DNA of 64,000 nucleotides from Adiantum capillus-veneris. Its lineage: Eukaryota > Streptophyta > Polypodiopsida > Polypodiales > Pteridaceae. Location of the stretch: NCBI GenBank assembly GCA_014529385.2, contig CM043958.1, forward strand, positions 74,271,169 to 74,335,168, in the 5' to 3' direction. Under the pieces are notes generated by a model, which was given only the letters and a program-made list of their open reading frames with translations, was not told the DNA's origin and made no database searches. Shown piece after piece: positions 49,700 to 62,274 of the stretch (position 1 is its first letter; each line of letters starts with the position of its first letter). Made by a program: the position numbers and the translations under genes.

Positions 49700-51690
49700 T
49701 AAGTTTCTTATGGCCTTCAGGTCATACGGTTCTCTTTGTAAATATCTCTATGACTTTAAGATAATCCAAAATATGTCTCTTTATGTCCTCAAGGCCATAG
49801 GGTTAGGATTGTTGGGAGGTCTCAACATATAAATAGATATATGGCTTCAAAGCCATATGGTACTTTATTTATGTGTCACCCTATGGCCCTAAGGACATGG
49901 GTTGTCATAGGGCCACAAGATGCCCTCTATGAGCACTAGTAAGAAACCATATATGCTTTATGTTGGCACCCTATGACCCGAGGGCCACAAGGTTTGCCTC
50001 TTATGCTAGTAAGAAACCCTTTATGCTACATGTTGTCACTCTATGGCCTTTGGGCCATAGGGTGCCCTCTGTGCTAGTAACAAATCCTCTATGCTCTATG
50101 TTTTCACCCTATGGACCTAAGGCCACAAGGTACCCTGTATGATAGTAAGAAATCCTCTATTCTCTATGTTTGCACCCTATGGACCTAGGGCCACAAGGTA
50201 GCCTCTATGCTAGTATGAAATCCTGTATGCTCAATATTGAAACCCTATGGCCACAAGGCCATAGGATGTCCTCTATGCTAGTAAGAAAAACCCTCTACGC
50301 TCTATGTTGGCACCCTATGGAGACTTGAGGGCAACAAGGTACCCTTTATAATGCTACTAAGAAACCTTGTATGCTCTAGGGGAGCACCAAATAGCCCCTA
50401 GGCCACAAGGTTCCCTCTATGCTAGAAAGAAAACCTCTACCCTCTACATTGGCAACCTACAACCCTCGGGCCATAGGGTGTATCAAATGGCTCTAGGCCA
50501 CATGGTGCCCTCTATGCTAGAAAGGAAACCTCTGCACTCTACATTGACACTCTATGGCCCCAAGGCCATAGGGTGCCCCTTACGCCTAGTATGAAACCAT
50601 TGAAACTCTATATTAGCATCTAAAGACCGTAGGCCACAAGGTGAGCTCTATGTTAGTAAGAAACCATCTAAAATCTATGTTGGTAGCCTATGGCCCAAAG
50701 GCCATAGGATAGCCAAGGAACCCTTTAGGAGCATTCCCCACAAAGACCACCTTATGGCCCCATGGTGATTTAGTGGCCTAGGTGCCCTTCTTAAGACTCT
50801 TTTATTTTTGTATCATATGGCCCCAGGGAAATAAGCTATCCTCTATGCTATCAAAAAACCGTTTATGATCTTTGTTGGAATCATATGGCCCCAAGGCCAT
50901 AGGGTGCTCTCTATGCTAGCAAGAAACCATGCATGCTATATGTTTGCACCCTATGGCACCAAGGACACAGGGTGTCCTCCATGATAGTAAGAAACCCTCT
51001 ATGCTCTAAGTTTACACCTCATTTGACTATGTTGACACCCTATGGCCCTGGGGCCATAGGGTGCTCCCTAGGGCCACAAGGTGCCCTTCAACTTAGGAAG
51101 AGACCCTTTATGCCCTAAATTGGTACTCTTTTGCCTCAGTGTCATAGGGTGCCTTCTATGCTAGTAGGATACATTATATGGTCTAGGTTTCCACTCTGTA
51201 GCGTAGGGCTAAAAGGTTTGCTCTATGAAGAAACCATGTATACTATATGTTGGCAGTGTATGGCCCTAGGGATAGAAGGAAACCCTAGGGCTATAGGGTG
51301 TCCTCTATGCTACTATCATATGGTCCAAGGGCTAGATAGTGACCAAGGTATCATGTGTGTGAGATTTCTCTACTATATATAAAAAAACCACTTTATGGCA
51401 CTATGGCGTCCCAAGGGCAACAAGGTGCTAATAAAAATCCCTCTATGCTCTATGTTGGCACCCTATGGTCCCAAGGCCATAGGGAGGTCTTTACGCTAGT
51501 AAAATTCCCTCTATGCACTATGTTTACGTGTATACTTATAAGAAGCCATTTATGCACTATGTTGGCGTCTTATGACCCTAGATCCATAAGATGTCCTCTA
51601 TGGTAAAAGAGAAATTGTACATGGGATATGATGGCATCCTATGGTCCTAGGGTCATAGGGTGTCCTCTATGCTAGCAAAATGTGTAAGTT
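49700..51690. repeat. 70-bp palindromic minisatellite, block b
   Basis: Best preserved block, roughly 25-28 copies. One unit is 70 bp: ATGTTGGCACCCTATG, then GCC-n4-GGCCAYARGG, then CCTCTATGCTAGTAAGAAAC and CCTCTATGCTCT. The centre is the inverted repeat CTATGGCC-n4-GGCCATAG, perfect for example near 50552 and 51043. In some copies the right arm is GGCCACAAGG, which pairs less well. Confidence 0.95.
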
Positions 51691-52305
51691 AATACTGCGA
51701 TAAATATGCAACACGATATACAAAATTGAATCATTATCATACATCATACATTTGTTGCTTTGCCACACAGTTGAAGGGGTCTTTGCCTTCAAATATCATC
51801 ATAACATTCAAACATTTAAATCAAATTTGCAAGTACTTTAATTCACAAATGCATTGATCTGTTGGTGGATTTACAAATCCTGAGGGGCAAAAGTATTTGT
51901 GCTGGATTCTCCTTATGGCATTGCACATGTTTTGGAACTTGCATTGCCTTCTACTTCCAATTTACGAACTTAAACAATGGTTATACATTATACAATCATT
52001 TCTTTGCAATAAACCTTGATAGAATGTTCTGATTGCTACATGACAAGCTAAAAAATTCTACTAGTCCTAGCTTCCCTCTATTGAAAAAAATTCAAGATAT
52101 AAATTCCAATTCTCTGCATCATCTAGAAGAGAAACAAAATCATAGTTTGGAACAAAATACTCGCACTTTATATCTTTGAATAAAATCTTGTTACAATCAA
52201 AGAACTAGATTTTCACATAATCCAAAGGACAAATGCTTCAATAACCATTTATACTCGATGTTTACTATCTAAGAAAATAATTGGCATTTACAAAAAATGT
52301 TGAAT
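51691..52305. other. Non-coding region with copy of an FCP1-like gene segment
   Basis: No complete gene. 51857-51960 repeats in altered form the segment of copy 3 at about 48950-49080 (GTTGGTGGAT, TTGTGYTGGATTCTCCTT, TTGCACATGTT), so a piece of the FCP1-like gene has been duplicated here. Confidence 0.55.
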
Positions 52306-52400
52306 ATATGTTTAATCTAGTTAGTTGCAATACAAAGATAATTATTTCAAAGCGAATATGTTTAATCTAGTTAGTTGCAATACAAAGATAATTATTTCAA
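52304..52400. repeat. Tandem duplication of about 48 bp
   Basis: GTTTAATCTAGTTAGTTGCA with its continuation ACAAAGATAATTATTTCAAA occurs twice in direct contact, nearly without change, so it is recent. Confidence 0.9.
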
Positions 52401-52858
52401 ACGCTTACACCATCAATTCACGATAGAAGAACTTACACCCAACAAAAAATTATCATACATCAATTGTTCAAACTCTCATTTTGGAATTTTGAGAACTAAA
52501 TACTTTTTAGTTTTCTAGCTTATTTCATTCTCAATAGAATATTAAACCTTAATTACGAGATAAGAAATATATGGACATTGATGCATGGTTTTTAGGACCC
52601 CTTCTGAAGATGGAATAAAGGCACAGCTAGTTGTTGGGGAGATGAGGATACTCTAGTCCAAGAGATCTCGAAAGAGAAGAAAAATCTACTTCACAAGCAC
52701 CAAAGAGTAAAAAGTGCCATGGACAGAAGATACGTGGGAACGAGCTCTTATGCATGCCTACAACCTATATCTTACAGAATAGCCCATTCTAGGTGTGAAT
52801 TTCTAGTGAAATTTACACGAGGATGTTCGTGTGGAATCACAGCACAGCATACTCCGTT
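52401..52858. other. Non-coding region
   Basis: Nothing recognised. Confidence 0.4.
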
Positions 52859-53000
52859 TTCACTTTTTTACCGACAGTAAATATTTTTTACCTACAGTAA
52901 ATATTTTTCACCTACATGGTAAATACAAATCACTTTTTACCTACAGTAACTTTTTTTACCCATGGTAAATATTTTTTACTGCACCATAAGTATTTGGTAG
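52859..53000. repeat. TTTTTACCTACAGTAAATA repeats
   Basis: Five or six imperfect copies of TTTTTACCTACAGTAAATA; some read ACCCATGGTAAATA or ACCTACATGGTAAATA. TTTACCnnnnGGTAAA is itself partly palindromic. Confidence 0.8.
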
Positions 53001-54109
53001 GTAACAGTTCACTGTTACTAGAAGCAGTGATTGGGCATCAACAATGCAGTTATAGGAGGAGAAAAGGGGAAAATCTTATGGTAAAGGTGAGTCAACAGGG
53101 ATAAAGACTTTTGAGTTGAAAAGAGACATGCTGATTTTTTCAAAGGACACATGTCAAAAGAAGCCATGGTTGAGGATTTTTTGAGAATTTGATATTCAGG
53201 AGGACCCAGCTGCCACCTCCCCCCCGCAGGTCCCCCCCTGACATGTGCAGAACCTCCAATTTCAACAGCCACCTTATCTGCTCTTAAATGCTGGTCAAGG
53301 CCTTATCCCCATGTGTCACAATCAGAAAAATCAGCATTTACCCTCCCCTCTCACATCACTCTAGAGAATATCTTGATGGTGACATATCAGGTGACCTCAA
53401 TCTGTTGACCACCCTAAGCAAAAAGTAACCCCAATCAGCGGATTTAAGCATGTTTATCCCTAATCCTAAACCCTCTCAGAAACCTATATAAGGAGGCCTT
53501 CTCTCACTCAAAACCAACACTTCACCCACTTCACCAAGCAACGAAGCTATGACGACATTGCTCACAACGAGGAGCTATGGATGGAGCTCTACTCTCTCTC
53601 CCTCTCTCTCTCTCCCTCTTAGTATGCTACATTACTAGCCCTAAAACCTAAATAAGGAGTCTTCTCTCATGCTCCATGGCCACCATCCTCGCCATCATTC
53701 TCTAAAGTATTGATGTGTTGCTAGTAGGATCATACCTACTTGCTGGGTTGATTGTTTTTGACAAGGGATTAGGCCATCCTTGGCTTGCTTCTCTATATCC
53801 TTGTTATGTATGATCAGATGCCGTTGTATTGTTAAGCTGATGTCTTGTGTATATATATGCTACATAAGGTCCCTAAGCTTCGTTTCTATGTGTTTTGCCA
53901 TATGTTTTGATGCCATCACAATGCCAGAAGTCTCACTTGCCTATGTGCACTATGTGTGAGGTCCCTAAACCTCTTAATTTAGGGTGGTGCCCCCTTTGTT
54001 TTGTTCTTTGCTTGTTTGCATGAGGCGTGGTTTGTGGAGTGTGCACGAGTACAGAGGCCACCCGATTGCACTACTCTTTTTCCCGCTATCAGACACAAGA
54101 TATAAGGCC
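53001..54109. other. Region with a promoter-like or solo-LTR-like part
   Basis: No gene recognised. TATATAAGGAGGCCTTCTCTC at about 53486 followed by a CT-rich leader (53580-53620) looks like a plant core promoter, perhaps of a solo LTR; a related TAAATAAGGAG-CTTCTCTC piece occurs again at about 53651. I could not define LTR ends. Confidence 0.35.
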
Positions 54110-54720
54110 AACGAAAAATGTTCTTGAAACACTTAAAGTGTCTTTAGGTGACCTAGAATAAACAAACTATGGTCTAAAGGCCATAGGGTGTCATGTGATG
54201 TTTTATAAGATGTGTCCATAAGAACTAGGTGATTTGCATCTATGGCGTGATTTAAGTGCCCCTGTGGAGATTCTATGTCACCACCCTATGGCCCTAAGGC
54301 CTTAGGGTATCCCAAATGCTCTTGGATAACTTATGTTTCCTTCTAGAATAGCCCAAATACTCATGTGCCCGTTTAGAGACTTTATGTAATCTCTTTATAT
54401 ACATAAGATTGTAGGATAGCTGTGTTGACACCCTATGGCCTTAAGGCTGTAGACTAGCCCAAATGCTTATGTGCCCTTTTAAAGAATCTATGTAATCACC
54501 CTATATCCATAAGATTGTAGGGTATCCAAATGCTTTTGGGGGATTCTATGTTGACACCCTATGGGCCTAAGGCTATAGAGTAACCCAGATGCTTATGTGC
54601 CCTTTTAGAGACTCGGTGTAATCACCCTACATTTGTAAGGTTTTAGGGTATCCCATTTTCTTTTGGGGGATTCTATGGCCCTAGGGCCATAGGGTGTCAT
54701 GTCTACAAAGAACTCTATGA
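54110..54720. repeat. 70-bp palindromic minisatellite, block c
   Basis: About eight copies with a unit longer than in block b (roughly 100 bp in places) and phrases CACCCTATGGCCTTAAGGC, ATGCTTATGTGCCCTTTTAG and ATAAGATTGTAGGGTATCC. A sub-variant of the family. Confidence 0.85.
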
Positions 54721-55117
54721 TCCTCAAGTCATAGTGTATTCTTCCCAAACCTCATATGATCAATTAAATTTAAAGTATTACATACTATATATCTTATGAC
54801 CATCTATAAATGTAGAATTCTATTTACCAAAACATGTCCATATAATATCATACACTTAAGTCTAATTCATTTATTGTGAAAAAACTCAAGCTCACAAGTT
54901 CACATTTTTTCAAAGAAAATAAATTGAGAAAAATAACGAGCCAATCATCAATGTTTTTAACATCATGGGCAGATTTGAGATGGGACAAATAAAATTAAAT
55001 GACAACAATAATAATCTAAATATCAGTAATGTAATATCATGGGTGGCTAGCTTAACCTGTTTCCTGTAGAATTTCTAGAATGGCCTCAGCACTTGCATCC
55101 AATGGTTCTTCAATTTC
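54721..55117. other. Non-coding region 3' of ParB-fold-like gene
   Basis: Nothing recognised; AT-rich, fits a 3' flank. Confidence 0.4.
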
Positions 55118-57775
55118 TTATTCCTCTGAATCCTTAGCATTGACTTTCTCTGTGTTATCCACACCTGCCCACCTTCTAAGATCAAGGTCTTCTTCCACTA
55201 TGGAATGACAAAGAGATTCCAATTGCGTCATTTGATCACTACTACATGCAACTGATATCACCTTTCTCTGTTGTTGTAGTGCCTCTTTAGTCCCATAGAC
55301 TAATGAGAAGATGTCTATCACTTGATCATCTTCTTTGAGACAAATGCATTTGATTTCACGACGTACAAAAAAGGTTTTGGCCATGGTCACAGCATCATAC
55401 TTGTCGTCATTGATGTAGAGAGTATACATTGGCTCCAACAATGACTCTTTAACACTAGAGTAGTTGGTGTACCACTCTCCTTGACTGAAAAATGCCCAAA
55501 CCCCAAAAATTACTTCGCGAAGAGCATATGTTTGGATGATCTCTGATCCCATTAAGGAGCTCAAAGGTAGAATGTGCATTTCATACCATTTAGCTTTTTC
55601 AGAAATTGCCTTTTTAGGGAAGTAGCATGCTGATACTTGACTAAGCCGGCAATTAAAAACTCTGATGGTTGATGTGCTACCCCACATACTCCATCAATTA
55701 CTTTACCAAATTGGGTAGCACTCCAACCACTATATGTAAGACTTTTTGTGTGTTGTGTCTATGATGTAAACACCAACACGAATTTTAGAGCTATTCTCAC
55801 CGCAGAGAAACTCAATGCCTTCCAAATTCTTTCCAACACACTTGATTGTCCATGGTAAAATGAATTGCAATCTAGAATTTCCATTCTTTTGTGCAATGAT
55901 CCACTGCACATATCCCCTAGTGATCTCAAGAATTGGCTATTTCTCCTTTCCTTTTTGTAGTAGGAGATTTAGCCATTGCGTACAACTCGTGAAGAGAGAT
56001 TTGTAAATATCATATTTAATGTTATAATGAGACTTACATTTATCCCATGAAGTAACTCCTATTGGTGATGGATCTATCTCGTTAAATTCCATCAACATTT
56101 GAGGCTCAAAAAAACCCTTGTCTTCTTTAAGACCGTTGCACGTGCAGTGAGGTCGAGCATGTCCGCTTGACATGGTTGCTTCACTAAGCAGATCTTCTCA
56201 TCTGCCAGCTCTTGTTGTAGTAGCTTGACATCATTATCTTCTAAATCATTTAGGCATCTAAAGGTTGTTATGCTTGGTTGTCGCCCACAAGCAGTTGATG
56301 TCTGATGCTTCTCCAAGATGTGTATCCAGTGATCATAGATTTCATCATCGTACATGACCATGTGTGCTTCTTTGTTGACAAATGAATTATGGTCGAACAC
56401 GATGTTCGCCACATTTACAAAGGCATTCAAAATAAAGAACAGAAAATTAACTTTATTTCAAGACATATTTGTAACAAAAACAAGCATAGGGAAGTGGAAC
56501 TTACATCCCAACCTGCTCGACTCGGATGACAGACAGGAACACCTGCCTTGGGTTTTGTTGGTTTAGAATATGCAAGCCATTGACTACGGCCATGCTTCAA
56601 GACCTCCACATAAGGTTGGTGTTTCATTGCTATTATTCTCTCCATGTTATCCATTTTGGAAATTCGAACAGCAACCTCTTTCGGAGCGTCTACCACTATC
56701 CTTGCAGTTCTAAAATTACAGAACTCTTTTCTCAAAGCATACTTAGTGCTGTTGTTACGCAAAAAAGCTGTAGCCGCTATGATGGAATGCTAACCAGCTA
56801 GAATCCAGTAGTGATATGTTGATAGCTTGTCTCCATGCACTTCAACTATTTGTAAAGGAATTTTTGTAATTGGGTTATACGGCATCAAGTATGCTGCACT
56901 GGAGACTGGCCTAGAGTGCCCTGCAAATTGCTTCAAGAGATATTTCACATATACATCTGACAATGGTCTGCATCTATAGCCATCTGGTGCAAGGTTGCAT
57001 TGCTCAACTGGGATCAATTGGGTAAATTGTATACCAAATTTAAAATAGTGGTCAATTCCGACGTATCCATCTAGCCCACTCTTAGAAGTGTTGGCAACTT
57101 CTTTTTCTTTGGGCTGTATAATAGAGTCCAACACAACTAAGGATGCCGAGTCCACAACCACTTCCACTGAGGGGTTCCAACTGTTTGGGTTGCAAGTCCA
57201 CTAGAATCTCCTGCTTCTTGAGTCTGTAAAGGTATAACTGAAAGATTTTCTTCGGCCACATTTCCACTATTTTCTCCAAGTGAGGGAGTCTGACTCTCCT
57301 TGAGCGTCTTAGATCGATTTACTGTACCTGTGTCTTCATTATTTCGCTTCTTATTCTTCTTTGTGCTGCTCAATTTACCTAAATATTGATTGAATTTCTT
57401 AAAGCCCTCAATATATAAGTCTATAAAGTTCTCACTTGGAGTGTCTTCTTGAAGCTCCACCCACCCTGCTTTTGTCATTGTCACTCCTTCATAATCAACC
57501 TTCACCAATTTTTGAGCAAAGGTCACATGCTCCAATAAGTAGGAGTCACCATTGAGTAGTTTTACTCCAAGGCATGGAGACATTTCAAGATCTGAACAAT
57601 CTTTCTTTATCTCCTTGACAATACCACAGTCCTTGAAGGGCAATTGCTCTTTATCTTGAAAGAACAAGTGGACTTTCTCATCACTTCCACCATTTGGTAA
57701 GTGAAAATCTAGATACCAAGAACTTGGTGTTGAGCCTGTTGCATCAACTGACTTTGACTTTCTCTTCTGAGACAT
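55118..57775 (-). pseudogene. ParB-fold-like gene of unknown role, interrupted
   Basis: Starts at ATG 57775 (MSQKRKSKSVDATGS), which I prefer to the upstream start at 57808. The first 200 codons show SWYLDFHLPNGG and FQDKEQLPFKDCG, with a basic stretch TKKNKKRNNEDT. After a frameshift near 57175 comes FTQLIPVEQCNLAPDGYRCR, ITKIPLQIVEVHG and YHYWILAG-stop-HSIIAATAFL (about 56790-56830). This order of IPV, later P-x-IV and a Y-x-I-xAGxH-xxxAA helix resembles a ParB/sulfiredoxin-type fold. ARIVVDAPKEVAVRISKMDN follows. A GTAAGT donor-like site stands after SRAGWD at about 56528. Further frameshifts lie near 56150 and 55745 and a stop at 55937. The last part ends at 55118 with LDLRRWAGVDNTEK. It lies between minisatellite blocks c and d. 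Confidence 0.55.
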
Positions 57776-57814
57776 TTTCTGTAAAAAGAATGACATATAT
57801 TTAGACAAGATGGA

Positions 57815-60030
57815 TATTATTACATCGATATGGACCTAGGGCCATAGAGTCACCTCTATGCTAAACCATGTGGTCCTAGGTCCAAAGGGTGCCAACAAAA
57901 TGGTTCTACAAGTGTACCTAGGCCACTCTATGGTAGTGTGATCACATGTTCCCTTATGACATTAGAGGACCCTCAAAGAAGTATCCCTTGAATGGCCTAA
58001 ATACCCCTTTAGATCCTCTACACCAACACCATATGGCATCATGTGGCCTGAAGGCCATAGGGTCCCCTGCATGCTAGTAAGAACCTCTTTATGCTCTACA
58101 TTGGCATCCTATGGCCCCAAGGCCACAAGGTGGACACAATGTTTTAAAGAAATGCTTCATGAGGGTTTTCTGGTAACCTATGACCCTAGGGCCATATGGT
58201 GCTCTCCATGCAAGTAAAAACCACTATTTTCTCTATATTGAGGAGACCTTGTGGGATGAAGTCCATAGTGTCCCCTCTATGCTAGTAAGAACCTATGTTT
58301 ACTCTATAATGGCACCATGTGGCCTGAAGGTCATAGGGTTCCCTCTATGCTACTAAGAATCTCTTTGTGATCTATGCTCTATCGTCTATGCTCTATGATC
58401 TATATTGACTTCCTATGGCCCCAAGACCACAAGGAGCCCTCATCATTTCCAAAAACACCTCATTGTTTTGCTATGGCCCTAGGGCCATAGCTCTCTATGC
58501 CGATATAAAGCACCATCTCTATATTAGCTCCCTAAGGCGTGAAGGCCATAGGGTTGGCCTCAAGGGCCCCAAGGGTGCTCTGTATGCCAATGAAAAATAC
58601 TATTCGCTCTATATTGAGAAGACCTTGTGGGATGAAGGCCATATGAACCCTTCTATGATGGATTTTTGACAACCAATCCCCCTAGGTCAGGATGTTCTAC
58701 ATGCTAGTAAAAACACTATTTTCTCTATATTGGCACCATGTGACTTGGAAGCCATATGGTCCCCTATATTCTAGTAAGAGCCTCTCCATGCTCTATATTG
58801 GCATCCTTTGGCCTGAAGGCCATAGGGTCCGATCTTTGCTAGTAAGAACCGATCTATACTCTATATTGGCACCCTATGGCCTTTAGGCCATATGGTCCCT
58901 TGTATGCTAGTAAGAACCTCTCTATGCTCTACACATCCGATGACCCCAAGGCCACAAGTTGCTCTCTATGTTTTGAAGAAACCCTTCCGGAGGGTTTTTT
59001 GGCAACCTATGGACCCAGGGCCACAGGGTGCTCTCTATGCCATTGAACAACCCTCATTGTTTTGGTACCGTATGGCCCCAGGTATTAAGCACTATTTGGT
59101 CTCTCTATGCTAGTAAGAACTGATCTTTGTTCTATATTGGCACCCTTTGGCCTGAAGGCCATAGGGTCCGCTCTGTGCTAGTATAAACCGATCTATTCTC
59201 TATACTGGCACCCTAATTCAGGCCATAGGGTCCCTTGTATGTTAGTAAGAACCTCTCTATGCTCTACACATACTATGACCCCAAGGGCACAAGGTGCCCT
59301 CTATGTTTTAAAGAAACCCTTCATGATGGTTTTTTGGAAACCTATGGACCCAGGGCCATAGGGTGCTCTCTATGCTAGTAAAAACACTATTTTCCCTATA
59401 TTGCACTGACCTTGTGGGCTGAAGGCCATAGGTTCCCCTCTATGCTAGTGAGAACCTCTGTTTTCTCTACGTTGACACAATGTGGCCTGAAGGCCATAGG
59501 GTTCCTTGTATGCTAGTAGGAAGCTCTCTATGCTCTATGCTCTATATTGACATCCTATGGCCCCAAGGCCACAAGGTGTCCTTATTGTTTTGAAAAAACC
59601 CTCAATGTTGTTTTGGCACCCTATGTCCACATGTATAAAGCACTATTTGGTCTCTCTATGTTAGTAAGAACCGATCTATGCTCTATATTGGCACCCTATG
59701 GCCTTCAGGCCATAGGGTCCCCCCTATGCTGGTAAGTAACTCTCTATGTTATACACATCCTATATGTTTTGAAGAAACCCTTCATGAGGGTTTTTTGGCA
59801 ACCTATGGACCCAGGGCCATACGATTCTCTCTATGCCATTGAAGAGACCTTATGGGCTGAAGGCCATAGGGTCCCCTCTATGCTAGTAAGAACCTCTATT
59901 TCCTCTATGTTGACACCCTGTGGCCTGAAGGCCATAGGGTCCCCTCTATGCTAGTAAGAACCTCTGTTTTCTCTACGTTGACACCCTGTGGCCTGAACGC
60001 CATAGGATTCCCTCTATGATAGTAATAAGG
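57815..60030. repeat. 70-bp palindromic minisatellite, block d
   Basis: About thirty copies. Characteristic variant: TGTGGCCTGAAGGCCATAGG, CCCCTCTATGCTAGTAAGAA and CCTCTATTTTCTCTAYRTTG. GGCCTGAAGGCC and GGCCTTTAGGCC centres show that the palindrome arms stay while the loop varies. Confidence 0.94.
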
Positions 60031-62274
60031 GCGAGCTTATTGAAATGGGGCCTCTAAATCCAAATCAATGGGCCTACCCTCACAAAATGTTTGTAAAGAG
60101 GTACGCACACTACTTGGGGCACCACCTTCTTTTGGGAGTGGAGAAGGAAACCAATAAAAATAACACTTGCACTCACCCACTCAAGCAACACACTTTGAAA
60201 ACCCCCTTACTCTATATACACTTTGGACACTTGAACACCATCAGCGATTATGCAACCCAATGCCGTGCATCAAAATGAAATATGCAATTTGTGGAATAGC
60301 ATTCACCTTCTCCCCATAAGAATAGCCATAATACATCCAAACTCTTCCTCTCTCAAGCACTCATCAAAAAATCATGCGCACAAGACTTGCCTCTCAAACA
60401 CACAAGAGAATCACTTACATCAAACTAACACACTTTGCATAGAGAGCTCATGTCCATCTATGCAATGCCGTGACACAAATAAAATCACCATGACAGGTAG
60501 CCACATGCATATGTAATGAAGGAAAAGAGAGTTGGAGTGAGAAATTTCTTTAGAGCAATTGAATAAGTGTGGAGAAACAAACCAATGGTAAATTGAGAAT
60601 AGAACACTTACTTGATTTCTCGCACACCTTTTAAGGGGAGGAGAGACGTTGGCTAACCATCACGAATTGCGACACTTGAAAGTTTTGAAGATGATTTCAT
60701 GATCATTAACATAACCATGAGAGAGATCATGATGTATTTACAAGTTATTGAGGTGCTACAAATGATTTATTGGGTTGATGGAGTAAGAGATTGTAGAATG
60801 GAAAGAGTGGAGAATAGAGTTGCACTTCCTCCAAAGAGGAGGGTTAGGAGGGAGGATGTGAAAGAGGGAGAGTTGGGGTTTTCTCTACTATTGATCAAGA
60901 AAAAACATGAAGTTGAAAATATAGGTGTGTGTCCTTGAGTCTCTCCAAGGGGGGCTATTTATAGTTGTGTAGGAGTGGGATTATGCTACACTTAATTAGA
61001 GTAAGTGATTAGACCTAATTAAGTGTCCTTTGACCACTCATTGAATATTGTACATAAAAGGGATTATTTATTCACCAAAAATATCATTTTAGACCATGAA
61101 GGCTCCATAGGGGTGCATAATGTAGGTGGGCCCCACCATGAGGCCCTACGGGTGGCTCCTGCGGGGTATCTCAACTTGTCTGTCTTGGCATTTAGAAAGC
61201 ATCTTTAGGTTGGTCCCATCACATGCAAGTGACCTTGAACACTCATTGCTCTTCTAGAAGATGAGTGGGGCAAAAATAAGATCTCACCCTCTTGACTTAC
61301 TTGATTTACAGTTCCCTTTTGCTGCGAATCTGACAGATTTACACTATTTTGACCATAACTTTTTACCTGTAGCTCGGAATGACATGCTTCAAAAGGAAAA
61401 ATTGACCTTCTCAACATGTTTGATATGAATTTGGACTATTCTTCACGCCCATGCACCAGGGAATTCGGTTTGGAAGGTCCACACTAGGCTAGGGAACCTT
61501 TTGCTTCCAAGTCTTCTTGTATGGGCCCTTTGCTTGTATGCATCCAAGGGGAATCATGCTTTTTCAAAAGGCTATGATGCTTAAACAAATAGATGAGGGC
61601 GCAATATTATTTGCTTATGAAAAGAATATTCAATTGGAGTCTTTTGGAAAGGAGAGAAACTATATGTATATTCTTAAGAGATATTGGGCCACCTATGTAG
61701 GGGGCATAGAAGACTTGTAGAGAGGGACCATAATCTTTGGTAAAGACAAGTGGAGAGTTGATTTCCATGGGAATTTATCTATATGGGGTGGAAGATGGAT
61801 ATATTATTTTTCTACTACTAATTTACAAGAGGTAGGAAAGTTTGGGGGTATATAGTTGGTTATTGTATGCTTATTCTATTTACAAAGCAAAAAAGAAAAG
61901 GGTGGTAATATAAATATATGACTAAGGTGACATTTTTGGGAAGAGTATAATGTATGTGTCGCCACAAAGGTTAAACGAAGAGGAGGAATTTACTCTAGAC
62001 AACTTAATAGCGTAGAAAAATATATACACATATGAGGAAGAGGACGTTGAGTAGGCTGACAAATGTTGCAAAAAGATGGTTACCATTTTATGCCACTTAG
62101 TAAGAAGCTCTCCCCCAAGCCTAGAGATATTCATATCTTTAGGAGGACGGTGTTGCTTCTTTTTCTTCTTTTTTTTTTCTCTTTTTTTTGTCATTTTTCC
62201 TTTTCCACCTTTCTTTTTTCAATAGGAGGAGTGTCATGCACTCTTTTACTCCGTTAGACCTGCTTTTCATTACC
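60031..62274. other. Non-coding region left of element D
   Basis: No gene recognised on either strand. Short frames (for example 60699-60938 and 61517-61720, + strand) have no family resemblance. A T-rich stretch lies at 62155-62215. The 3' LTR of element D would be expected in the right part, but I could not find its edges. Confidence 0.4.

Noticed and set aside
56780-56800. RNA editing (U to C) restoring the TAG inside WILAG-stop-HS
   Set aside because: This type of editing is known from organelles of some seed-free plants. The window is nuclear, and the gene has several other frameshifts, so plain decay is simpler.
60699-60938. Small + strand gene
   Set aside because: Frame rich in Arg and Glu from GA-rich DNA; no start context or relatives I can point to.
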